Shown here: piece after piece, positions 1 through 7,729 of the stretch
Layout: the number at the start of each line of letters is the position of its first letter
Position numbering within the stretch: position 1 is the stretch's first letter
NCBI GenBank assembly: GCA_020436835.1
Contig: JAGQWZ010000087.1
Location: 1-46,017 of the forward strand
Source: Saprospiraceae bacterium
GTDB lineage: Bacteria; Bacteroidota; Bacteroidia; Chitinophagales; Saprospiraceae
Reading direction: 5' to 3'
Length of the DNA: 46,017 nt
Translations under genes and position numbers: made by a program
Notes under the pieces: model-generated
Seen by the model: the letters and a program-made list of their open reading frames with translations, nothing else
The model's database searches: none
Told to the model about the DNA's origin: nothing

Positions 1-306
1 AAATGAATTGTCCTGCGCTAATAAGTTTTGGAGTATTAGATAATTTCCCGGAATTTCGTAGGCTTGATTTTCGCAGAGATTCAGTGTGTCTCCATGACTT
101 TCTTTTCCAAAGACTTGCCGGCAGACACTGTCACCCAATAATAAAATGCTTTTGTGAGGATGTTTACTAATGCTTTTGATAATTACGGTAAATACATCTT
201 TAGCCGGATTAGAAAATAGACAGATTATTCTCCCGATTAGGGGTGCGTTCACGATGCCGAATGCGATGGTCAGGGTAATTACAATATGTTTAATAAAGGT
301 TCGCAT
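1..306 (-). CDS. SGNH-hydrolase-like / AlgJ-like protein (partial, 3' end outside window)
   Basis: A 102-codon open frame runs off the left edge. It starts with ATG at 306, one base after the stop of the MBOAT gene (308-310), so the two are almost certainly cotranscribed. The N-terminus has a hydrophobic segment (residues 7-32), fitting a signal anchor. Residues 55-66 read LLLGDSVCRQVF, the block I GDS motif with the presumed nucleophile Ser60. In known alginate-type systems an MBOAT protein (AlgI/DltB-like) moves acyl groups across the membrane and an SGNH-fold partner (AlgJ/AlgX-like) finishes the transfer to an extracellular polymer. That pairing supports the call. The catalytic Asp/His block lies outside the window, so activity cannot be judged. 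Confidence 0.6.
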   Translation of the reverse strand, partial: MRTFIKHIVITLTIAFGIVNAPLIGRIICLFSNPAKDVFTVIIKSISKHPHKSILLLGDSVCRQVFGKESHGDTLNLCENQAYEIPGNYLILQNLLAQDNSF

Positions 307-307
307 C

Positions 308-1732
308 TTAAAACTGGAAATATATAAACGAGGTTGGTGTTTTATTGAATTTCAGGAATATCAAGATGATAAACAATACATTGATGAAAATTGAGAATGC
401 CGGTTTCCATTTAAAATTAAGGGTCTCATCTTTTCTCAGGAACCAATCCAGCAGGACAATAATCAAGAGGTAAAAAGTAGCCTTTCTGAATTGATCCGGA
501 AAATCAATATTCAAGAACATTAATTTTATGTAATCAAAGGCCATGGTAATGGATGGGCTCCGGAAGAAAATCCAGGCAAGAGTAACCAGAGAAAACGTAA
601 TAATAATCTGAGTCAACTCCTGTATTGAAGGAAATAGGCTGTTTTGTCCTGCGACATTTGATAGAAATCTCCTGTTGGTTCCCCGGATGAAAAGTGGAAT
701 ATACATGATCGCGTGAATTAATCCCCAGACAATGAAGGTCCAGTTCGCTCCGTGCCAGAAACCACTTACAACGAATATGATAAAAATATTTCTAAGGGAG
801 TTTATACTGGAGGTTTTAGAACCACCCAGTGGTATGTACAGGTAATCCCGGAACCAGGTGGATAGGGAGATATGCCATCTCCGCCAGAATTCTCCAATAT
901 TTCTTGAGAAATAGGGGAATTTAAAATTGGACATCAGATCAAATCCAAAAAGCTTTGCGGTTCCAATGGCTATGTCCGAATATCCACTGAAGTCACAATA
1001 GATCTGAAAACCGAAATAGATAGCACCCAGCATAAGAACTCCTCCGTTCAGGTCCTGATAATTGGCAAAAATCTGATTTACTTCCGGAGCAAGCGAGTCA
1101 GCGATAAAAACCTTCTTGAACATGCCCCAAATAATCAGTCTTACACCCTGAGTTCCCTTTTGATAGTCAAATTTCCGGTGTTGTAGAATTTGGGGTAAGA
1201 GATTTGATGCGCGTTCTATTGGACCGGCCACCAGTTGAGGGAAAAACGATACAAAAGAGGCAAAGGAAATAAAGTCTTTTGTCGGCTCAATTTGTCCCCG
1301 ATAGACATCCAAAGAATAGGACATGGTTTGGAAAGTATAAAACGAAATGCCAACAGGTAAAACAATATACAGGGTCCAGGTATTGGTGCTTTCAATACCA
1401 AACCGATGCAACATTTCAATCCAACTTTCGACAAAAAAATTGAAATATTTGAAAAAGCCGAGCATCCCCAGATTTACCAGAAGGCTTATCCATAGGTACG
1501 TTCTTCTTCTGCGGCTGGAAGCTGAATGATGGATTTGAATTCCCACAATGAAATCGACCAGTGTGGAAAAGGCGATTAGGGACAAAAATCTCCAATCCCA
1601 CCATCCATAGAAGACATACGAACTGACCAGGATCAAGATATTCTGACCTTTCAGGGATTTGTTGAATACAAACCAATAAAGAATAAAGACAATGGGCAGA
1701 AAAAAGAGAAACTCCGCGGAATTGAAAAGCAT
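308..1732 (-). CDS. MBOAT family O-acyltransferase (AlgI/DltB-like)
   Basis: This is a 474-residue polytopic membrane protein of usual MBOAT length. Diagnostic motifs are WRRWHISLS (283-291) followed by the FRDYLYIPLGG loop, and SGFWHGANW (323-331), where His327 is the presumed active-site histidine of the family. Many hydrophobic segments alternate with short charged loops. AlgI-type members take acetyl groups from a cytoplasmic donor and pass them outward for O-acetylation of exopolysaccharide or cell-wall polymers. The SGNH-like gene begins 1 nt downstream. No polysaccharide synthase is visible here, so the target polymer is unknown. Family call is firm; substrate is not. Confidence 0.9.
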   Translation of the reverse strand: MLFNSAEFLFFLPIVFILYWFVFNKSLKGQNILILVSSYVFYGWWDWRFLSLIAFSTLVDFIVGIQIHHSASSRRRRTYLWISLLVNLGMLGFFKYFNFFVESWIEMLHRFGIESTNTWTLYIVLPVGISFYTFQTMSYSLDVYRGQIEPTKDFISFASFVSFFPQLVAGPIERASNLLPQILQHRKFDYQKGTQGVRLIIWGMFKKVFIADSLAPEVNQIFANYQDLNGGVLMLGAIYFGFQIYCDFSGYSDIAIGTAKLFGFDLMSNFKFPYFSRNIGEFWRRWHISLSTWFRDYLYIPLGGSKTSSINSLRNIFIIFVVSGFWHGANWTFIVWGLIHAIMYIPLFIRGTNRRFLSNVAGQNSLFPSIQELTQIIITFSLVTLAWIFFRSPSITMAFDYIKLMFLNIDFPDQFRKATFYLLIIVLLDWFLRKDETLNFKWKPAFSIFINVLFIILIFLKFNKTPTSFIYFQF

Positions 1733-2042
1733 TGCTTGACGGTCAGGTTTTTCAGTTAATTCTATTCAAGGAGCAATGCAGGTACCCTGACAAGTGCCGA
1801 AGCAAGTATGATCTGATGCAGGACTTGAATTTTGTTTCTGGGTACCCGGTTGCGGAGAGTCCGAATAGTGATTTTATTACGGGCATCGGTTTCCTATTTG
1901 TGTTCATAAAGTAGGGATATCAAGAATCACTCCAAAGAGAGATAGAGAGCGATAGGGAATAAAGATTCTTTACCGCTTAATTTATTCGTGCCAAATTGAC
2001 AGAATTTACGTCCAGGCACTCTTATATTTACCTCTGGTTTTA
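1733..2042. other. Divergent intergenic region between the MBOAT gene and aroE
   Basis: These 310 bases separate two divergent genes, so both promoters should lie here. On the plus strand TATATTTA (2023-2030) resembles the Bacteroidota -7 box TAnnTTTG, with a TTG 24 bases upstream (1996-1998); the spacing is longer than usual. A 60-codon open frame at 1732-1914 has no recognisable features. I see no RNA gene or repeat. Confidence 0.4.
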
Positions 2043-2804
2043 ATGACGACTATGATTAAAAGAGAATTTGGGCTAATAGGATATCCGCTGTCACATTCTT
2101 TTTCCAAAGGCTATTTTGCTGAAAAGTTTGAGAGGGAAAAGATCAATGATGCCAGCTACCGTAATTTTCCCATCGAAAAAATTTCCTTACTTCCAGCAGT
2201 TTTGAAGGAAAATCCTGCCTTAATTGGGCTCAATGTCACCATCCCCTACAAGGAGGTGGTCCTGGAATATCTGGACGAGTTGGCGGATGATGCCGGTGAA
2301 ATCGGGGCGGTGAACACGATCAAAAGATGTCCGGATGGAACGCTCAAAGGTTACAATAGTGATCTGTATGGATTCGCTGAGACGATGCGCAGGTTTATTC
2401 CTTCTTCATCCGGTCTCGGCGCCCTGATCCTTGGTACCGGCGGAGCTGCAAAGGCAGTGAAATATATATGCCAGCGTGCCGGTTTACCCACGCTGTCAGT
2501 CTCCCGCCGTCCTGGGAAAGACCGGATATCCTACCAGGCTCTTGACCGGGGGGTATTCGATTCATACCGGGTGATCATCAATACCACTCCTTTGGGCATG
2601 CACCCGAAATTGGATGCGTTTCCGGAGATCCCATATGAATACCTCACCGAAGCGCATTATCTGTTAGATCTCATCTATAATCCCTCTGAAACGCAGTTCT
2701 TACGCAAGGGAAGATTGCAAGGCAGCAAGACTAAAAATGGAATGGAAATGCTTATCTTGCAGGCTGAGAAATCGTGGGAAATCTGGAATGATCCAAGTTG
2801 CTAG
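2043..2804 (+). CDS. aroE: Shikimate 5-dehydrogenase
   Basis: This 253-residue protein reduces 3-dehydroshikimate to shikimate with NADPH in the chorismate pathway. The N-terminal substrate domain has FGLIGYPLSHSFSK (9-22) and NVTIPYK (64-70), with catalytic Lys70; GYNSDLYG carries catalytic Asp107. The nucleotide-binding glycine loop is GTGGAAKAV (131-139), followed by NTTPLGMHP and a typical C-terminal block. Length is slightly under the usual 270. The ATG at 2043 is used; an in-frame ATG at 2052 is equally possible. The proline dehydrogenase gene starts 6 nt after the stop, suggesting cotranscription without an obvious functional link. Confidence 0.95.
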   Translation: MTTMIKREFGLIGYPLSHSFSKGYFAEKFEREKINDASYRNFPIEKISLLPAVLKENPALIGLNVTIPYKEVVLEYLDELADDAGEIGAVNTIKRCPDGTLKGYNSDLYGFAETMRRFIPSSSGLGALILGTGGAAKAVKYICQRAGLPTLSVSRRPGKDRISYQALDRGVFDSYRVIINTTPLGMHPKLDAFPEIPYEYLTEAHYLLDLIYNPSETQFLRKGRLQGSKTKNGMEMLILQAEKSWEIWNDPSC

Positions 2805-2810
2805 TATTGC

Positions 2811-4007
2811 ATGAATAACCGTAACGAATTCGTCGATTTTTCGGACACCGAAACTGCTTTCGCCAGCAAGAGTGATAAAGAACTCAGGAAGTCGCTCTGG
2901 CTCTTCAGAGTGATGAATAATGGGACGCTGGTCGACGTTGCCACTTGGTTGGCTAGATGGGCCGTGAGGTGGCATATCCCTTTCACGAAAACGATGGTTA
3001 AAGCCACGATTTTTGATCAGTTTGTAGGGGGGGAAACGCTTCCGGATAGCCAGTCAGCCATTGAGAAGTTATGGAAAAGTAGAATTCTATCTGTTTTGGA
3101 TTACGGTGCGGAAGGTAAATCGACTGAGAAGGATCTGGATGCAGCTTGTGAACAATTTGTCCGGTCCGTCCTGTTTGCCGCTGCCAGTGAGAGTGTGCCG
3201 GTAGTCAGCATTAAAGTAAGTGCTCTCGCCCAAAACGAATTATTGGAAAAGGTACAGGCCGAAAAGGCACTAACTCCCGATGAGAATGCAAGATTTAACC
3301 GGGTCAAGGAGCGGGTAAATCGCATTTGCAGGGAAGCCTTTCAACAGAGTATAAAGATTTTTATTGATGCGGAGGAAAGTTGGATCCAGGAACCGATCGA
3401 TAGAATGGCCGAAGAAATGATGGAGCGATACAATAAAGATTCCGTAGTGGTCTATCAGACCTTGCAGATGTATAGAAAAGATCGATATCCTTATCTGCTG
3501 AATTTATTTGAGGAGGCCAGAAACCGAGGATATATGTTAGGAGCCAAACTAGTCCGGGGTGCCTATATGGAAAAGGAGCGGGAGCGGGCGGAGGAATTTG
3601 GTTATGCCTCTCCGATCCATGACACAAAGGCGGAAACGGATGCGGACTTTGACAAAGGAATCCTGTTCTGTGTGGATCACTTTGAAGAGATGGCATCCTG
3701 TGCGGCAACGCATAATATGCAGAGTTGTCTTTATCAGGCAGAATTGATCGGAAAGAGAAATTTGCCCCGAAACCATCCGCATCTAAACTTCTGTCAACTC
3801 TACGGAATGAGTGATCATATTACCTTCAATCTGGCGGCCAATGGCTATAACGTTGCCAAATATGTGGTATATGGCAAAGTGGAAGAGGTGGTGCCATATC
3901 TGAGCAGAAGGGCGGAGGAAAACACTGCTACAAAGGGGGAGTTTGGCCGGGAATACAGTTTATTGCTCACTGAATTCAATCGTCGGAAAAACCATCTTTC
4001 AGTCTGA
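2811..4007 (+). CDS. Proline dehydrogenase (monofunctional, FAD-dependent)
   Basis: This 398-residue protein is the stand-alone proline dehydrogenase that oxidises proline to pyrroline-5-carboxylate and passes electrons to the quinone pool. Visible family motifs are SIKVSAL (133-139), YQTLQMYRKD (215-224), KLVRGAYMEKE (246-256) and, near the C-terminus, SRRAEEN, whose arginines bind the proline carboxylate in the family. There is no aldehyde dehydrogenase domain, so pyrroline-5-carboxylate must be handled by a separate gene not seen here. It starts 6 nt after aroE and ends 8 bases before the stop of a convergent lipoprotein gene. Confidence 0.92.
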   Translation: MNNRNEFVDFSDTETAFASKSDKELRKSLWLFRVMNNGTLVDVATWLARWAVRWHIPFTKTMVKATIFDQFVGGETLPDSQSAIEKLWKSRILSVLDYGAEGKSTEKDLDAACEQFVRSVLFAAASESVPVVSIKVSALAQNELLEKVQAEKALTPDENARFNRVKERVNRICREAFQQSIKIFIDAEESWIQEPIDRMAEEMMERYNKDSVVVYQTLQMYRKDRYPYLLNLFEEARNRGYMLGAKLVRGAYMEKERERAEEFGYASPIHDTKAETDADFDKGILFCVDHFEEMASCAATHNMQSCLYQAELIGKRNLPRNHPHLNFCQLYGMSDHITFNLAANGYNVAKYVVYGKVEEVVPYLSRRAEENTATKGEFGREYSLLLTEFNRRKNHLSV

Positions 4008-4015
4008 CACATGCT

Positions 4016-4540
4016 TCATGGGGGTTTGGGGCCCGTGTAATACATACAGGGGTTAAAACCGGAATAGCAGGTGGAACTCAAAATACATTCTACGATCGTA
4101 GTGGTGTCAGTGACTTGTACAACGGCCTCTGGTTTTTGCCACCAGCTGAGAAAGCAATCTCTTGGACCCGCCTTCAGCATTCTGCTTTCTTTACTTTGCG
4201 ATTGATAGAACTCTTCGAAGCTGGACTGCTTTTCCGGAAAGATCAGTTGGTATTGGCCGGTATCCATTTTCAGGCTAAATCGTCCCTCACTATCCGTCGT
4301 TACCTTGGCTAGTACCGGAACCTGCCCCTGATTGACAACTTCCTTTTTGACAAAGAACGGCCGATTGACGAGAATAGTCCGAAAGCCCCCTTCGATCTCT
4401 TTGTGAGGTGGAGCTCCTCCACAATAAGGACGGTGTTCCTTAATAATGAAAGTCACAACCCGGTTTCCTTCGGGCGCTTTTTTAAGATGGAGACATCCAA
4501 GCAACACCAGTATACCTAATCCTAGTCTCGGTAAGTTCAT
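4016..4540 (-). CDS. Small lipoprotein with a carboxypeptidase-regulatory-like segment
   Basis: I choose the ATG at 4540 over the longer frame reaching 4660, because it gives a clean lipoprotein signal: a short basic start, a hydrophobic core and lipobox LVLLGC with the lipidated Cys at residue 16. The mature part (about 158 residues) contains TTDSEGRFSLKMDTGQYQL, typical of the small beta-sandwich of carboxypeptidase-regulatory/SpaA-like domains, plus several cysteines in the C-terminal third that could pair. It is probably anchored in the outer membrane or periplasm. No function is recognisable. It lies downstream of the BNR gene but is cut off from it by a strong terminator (4660-4686), so it probably has its own promoter. 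Confidence 0.65.
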   Translation of the reverse strand: MNLPRLGLGILVLLGCLHLKKAPEGNRVVTFIIKEHRPYCGGAPPHKEIEGGFRTILVNRPFFVKKEVVNQGQVPVLAKVTTDSEGRFSLKMDTGQYQLIFPEKQSSFEEFYQSQSKESRMLKAGPRDCFLSWWQKPEAVVQVTDTTTIVECILSSTCYSGFNPCMYYTGPKPP

Positions 4541-4659
4541 GTCCGTCAGTAATTTAGTCAATTTAACCCGGATGTTAAATGATTTTGCGGTTTGCTGACT
4601 GTCCGGGTCTGATGACAAAATCATATCCCGGCCCAGCCGGTTTATTGGCGTCCAAAGCA

Positions 4660-4686
4660 AAAAAGGTCCTTACCAAGGACCTTTTT
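4660..4686 (-). terminator. Rho-independent terminator after the BNR-repeat gene
   Basis: A perfect 12-bp stem, AAAAAGGTCCTT (4660-4671) and AAGGACCTTTTT (4675-4686), closes on a 3-base loop. It lies 32 bases past the stop of the 4719-7355 gene, and read on the minus strand the stem ends in a run of six T. The T/A symmetry means it could also work on the plus strand. Confidence 0.8.
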
Positions 4687-4718
4687 ATAATAGATGCTTT
4701 TGGACTGTCAAAGAGGCG

Positions 4719-7355
4719 TTATGGACAGCCGGCGATCTTTGCCTCGAAAGTGGCGCCCAGCAGCACTTCAAAATCATTGTAGAGGTCAATTGATGAACCA
4801 GCCCTAAAAACTGCATCGTTGATCACCTTTACTGCTCCTGCACTATTTGAGGATAGGTTATTTAGCGCTACATACGTACCGATGGCTGGATTATCGATGA
4901 CAACCAGGCTGGGTGGACAGGGATCGGCTGCAAATTTGAAAGTAAATAGGCCCCGGCCGAAGGTCGCTACGACTATCGTTTTGTCCGAGCTTCTTGATTT
5001 GAGCATATCAACCCGGACATTGGCCAGACCTGCATTTGTGACTGCCCAATCGGTGCTAGCGCCATTGAGATCTTCTGTTGACCAAACACCTAGGTCGGTC
5101 GCTAAAAAAACCTGGTCAAAGCTGGTTGGTGAGAAAATACCCCATCGTACAGGTAGATCCGGAAGATTATTCTGAATGTTGGTCCAGGTGGTTCCACCGT
5201 TGGCTGTTTCCCAAACGTGCCCCACTCCGTAGCTACTGATCGTTGCAATCATATGTTGGGAATTACCGGTTTCGACGTCGATTGAAGATACCCATCCGGT
5301 GGGGAGTCCACCACTGATATCCGTGGAAGAAAGACTACCACCGTTTGCGCTTAGAATTTTGAATATTTTTCCTCCATCATTGCCCACATATAACGTGGTG
5401 GCGGTATTCGGATCCACTTTGAAAGTAGTAGCCTTTTTTCCACCCAAACCTGCACCTCCGACCGGAATTTTGTCTGTCAGGTCATTGGTGGTACCAATAT
5501 TCAGAACTCGGCAAATTTCATCTACATCCGATGCAGCATACAAGACATTGTTTATATCATCGTAGTCGGTCGGATTGATAAATCTCCCGGTTCCGGTCGT
5601 GGGACTCACCTGAGTGTAAGGCGTAGTCCAATCATCCGTGGTAATGCCGTAGTCGTTATAGATATAGGATGAAATCTGGATATCGGGCTGATTTTGATCG
5701 ATGTGACAAAATGCTCCATCACCCCCGTTTGCCTCAGAGGTCGATGGGCTGCCTCCATCCCAGTCCTGGGTACCATTGTCCTGAAGGCCTCCGATATATT
5801 CTGCGGCTCCGCTGGTTGGACTTAGGTCGGCGGCATAAAGTTGACAAACATTGTAATCCTTCACCCGGTGTGAGAAGGTAGGCGTGGCCGTCGCATCACC
5901 AGAGTTGGAAGAATAGAATACACCCCCGTCATTTCCGAAGATCACTTCATTGGAATTTCCCGGCCGGAACACAAATGCATGGTGATCAGCGTGAATTACC
6001 TGATCGCAAGGAGGTGTTCCTCCGTTCGTCCAGGATCCTACGTGGGTGGTATTGGCGAATCCGTCCAGAGTCCGGTACACATCGATTCCCCCCAATAAGA
6101 CCAGATTTTCGTTGGTGGGATGAACGGTCATGCAAAGGTCGTAGGTAGCCTGGCCATTGGTAAAATGCTGATTCATTTCGACATGGCATCCTCCATTTGG
6201 TTCCGTGTTGAGGGGAATCGTCAGGTCTGTCCAATTGGTGCCTCCATTGGTGCTCTTGATGAAATACTCAATGTCCATTTTACCGCTGTTGTTCGCAGCA
6301 ATGGCATAGATGTAGTTGCTATTGTCAGGGGCAAGCGCTAAAACCGTTCGTTCAACCGTTGTATGCATATTATCGGAGGCATCGTATTTCTTGGTGAAGT
6401 CACTAGTTACATCGCAGGTGCCATCGGTACATTGAAAGATGTCACCACCTTTATCTCCAAAGGTGTTGGAACCGGTAGAAACCCACAAATTGTTGCTGTT
6501 GTCTAGTCCAATGTCATCTACACCATAGGCATAGGCCGGAAAAACATCGGGCAATACCTGGGTCCAGGTGGTCCCATTGTCAGCGGAGCGCCACAATCCA
6601 TCTTCACCCAGGAAGGTGGGTGTGCCTTCACTGGCTTCACCTACATAAGCCCTCCGGCTCGCCAGATAAAGGACACTTACGGTATTTTCGACTCGTACCA
6701 ACACTTCGGTCACATATTTAAATTGACTGGTGTTGGGTACCGGAGTCCACGTCGTACCGCCATTAGTCGATTTGAACACACCCATTCCAGGTGATACCGC
6801 AGAGTAGGCTTCGCCAGTGCCGGCATAAAAAACCATCGGATTTTGCGGGTCATGACAAAGGGAACTAATGGTTAAGTTATCCAGGAAATCATCTATTTTC
6901 TCCCAGGAAGTGGCCGCAGAGGTGATGTCCTCGTTTTTCCATAAACCACCGGACACGGCCCCAGCGAAGACCCGCTTATTCATTCCATCATTGGGATCGA
7001 ACATAAGTGCTCTTGTTCTTCCTCCCACATTATTTGGACCCATATTATTCCAGGTTACATTGGGTACGGCATCTCTTTGTTTTCTTTGTTTTTCGAGTAA
7101 TTGCGTGGCATATTCTTTAGCCTCTAATAGCCGCTCGTAGGGTACATAACCCAATTTAGGATCCTTGGTCATGGCGATTTCCTGTTCGAATTTAGCCATT
7201 AATGCCTCTTTCTCTCTGCGCTCTTTTGCCTCTTCGGGTGCGCTATCTGAGCGGATCTCAGTAATGGTGGATAAATAGGATGATAAGGAGAAGGTGAGGT
7301 AGATCAGTAATAAACCTGAAATAGAGATTAAACAGATTGTCAATAGTCGATTCAT
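4719..7355 (-). CDS. Secreted BNR/Asp-box (sortilin-like) repeat protein with GC-x C-terminal sorting motif
   Basis: This 878-residue exported protein has an N-terminal hydrophobic segment (5-27), a charged, probably coiled region (35-95) and then a beta-propeller-type repeat region. Asp boxes are visible as STNGGTTW (196-203), SADNGTTW (257-264), STNGGTNW (368-375) and TANGGTTW (near 725). Two propellers are likely, as in VPS10/sortilin-like and xyloglucanase-like proteins. The last ~70 residues are a small beta-rich domain ending FEAKIAGCP, matching the Bacteroidota C-terminal module that ends Gly-Cys-x and is linked to surface export. No glycosidase catalytic pair is evident, so enzyme activity is not claimed. 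A 71-residue LuxR-type protein gene lies 36 bases upstream on the same strand, and a strong terminator follows. Confidence 0.85.
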   Translation of the reverse strand: MNRLLTICLISISGLLLIYLTFSLSSYLSTITEIRSDSAPEEAKERREKEALMAKFEQEIAMTKDPKLGYVPYERLLEAKEYATQLLEKQRKQRDAVPNVTWNNMGPNNVGGRTRALMFDPNDGMNKRVFAGAVSGGLWKNEDITSAATSWEKIDDFLDNLTISSLCHDPQNPMVFYAGTGEAYSAVSPGMGVFKSTNGGTTWTPVPNTSQFKYVTEVLVRVENTVSVLYLASRRAYVGEASEGTPTFLGEDGLWRSADNGTTWTQVLPDVFPAYAYGVDDIGLDNSNNLWVSTGSNTFGDKGGDIFQCTDGTCDVTSDFTKKYDASDNMHTTVERTVLALAPDNSNYIYAIAANNSGKMDIEYFIKSTNGGTNWTDLTIPLNTEPNGGCHVEMNQHFTNGQATYDLCMTVHPTNENLVLLGGIDVYRTLDGFANTTHVGSWTNGGTPPCDQVIHADHHAFVFRPGNSNEVIFGNDGGVFYSSNSGDATATPTFSHRVKDYNVCQLYAADLSPTSGAAEYIGGLQDNGTQDWDGGSPSTSEANGGDGAFCHIDQNQPDIQISSYIYNDYGITTDDWTTPYTQVSPTTGTGRFINPTDYDDINNVLYAASDVDEICRVLNIGTTNDLTDKIPVGGAGLGGKKATTFKVDPNTATTLYVGNDGGKIFKILSANGGSLSSTDISGGLPTGWVSSIDVETGNSQHMIATISSYGVGHVWETANGGTTWTNIQNNLPDLPVRWGIFSPTSFDQVFLATDLGVWSTEDLNGASTDWAVTNAGLANVRVDMLKSRSSDKTIVVATFGRGLFTFKFAADPCPPSLVVIDNPAIGTYVALNNLSSNSAGAVKVINDAVFRAGSSIDLYNDFEVLLGATFEAKIAGCP

Positions 7356-7391
7356 GATAAATCTTTTGAAAGTAAAGGAATGTTATATAAT

Positions 7392-7607
7392 TTAAACGGA
7401 TTCCGGAAACGATAACAAATTGTACTCGAAGGCTTTTCGGACAACTCCGGCAACGTTTCTGGCTCCGAGTTTGGATCTCAGATTTTTTCGATGAGTCCTG
7501 ATAGTCTCACTATCGATATGTAATTTGGCAGCGATTTCATCGGTAGTGTGCTCATAGACAATCATTTTTAGAACCTGCATTTCGCGAACTGTTAAATCAT
7601 ACTTCAT
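7392..7607 (-). CDS. Stand-alone LuxR/GerE-type HTH DNA-binding protein
   Basis: The 71-residue protein is almost only a GerE domain: LTVREMQVLKMI (residues 5-16), then TTDEIAAKLHIDSETIRTH with the recognition helix, then a dimerisation helix rich in Arg/Lys. There is no receiver or ligand-binding domain. Such minimal regulators are known, but their inputs are usually undefined. It lies 36 bases upstream of the BNR gene on the same strand, so the two are probably cotranscribed. It is divergent from the TPR/HTH membrane regulator at 7730 across a 122-base gap, so it may control its own operon or that gene (inference). Confidence 0.82.
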   Translation of the reverse strand: MKYDLTVREMQVLKMIVYEHTTDEIAAKLHIDSETIRTHRKNLRSKLGARNVAGVVRKAFEYNLLSFPESV

Positions 7608-7729
7608 AAAAATCAGGAATTAGAATTAACAATATTAAACATTAAAGGTTATACATAATATGAAACAAATGAAGGAGAGATCCAGCATATGTTCAAAGAT
7701 TTTTAGGGGTACAAGTAGGGATACATTCG

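Noticed and set aside
170..394. 74-codon plus frame near the left edge
   Set aside because: Opposes the SGNH-like and MBOAT genes, which have clear motifs.
1732..1914. 60-codon plus frame in the MBOAT-aroE gap
   Set aside because: No motif, no clear start context, and it touches the MBOAT start.
3361..3708. 115-codon minus-strand frame inside the proline dehydrogenase gene
   Set aside because: Shadow of a gene with full family motifs; no features of its own.
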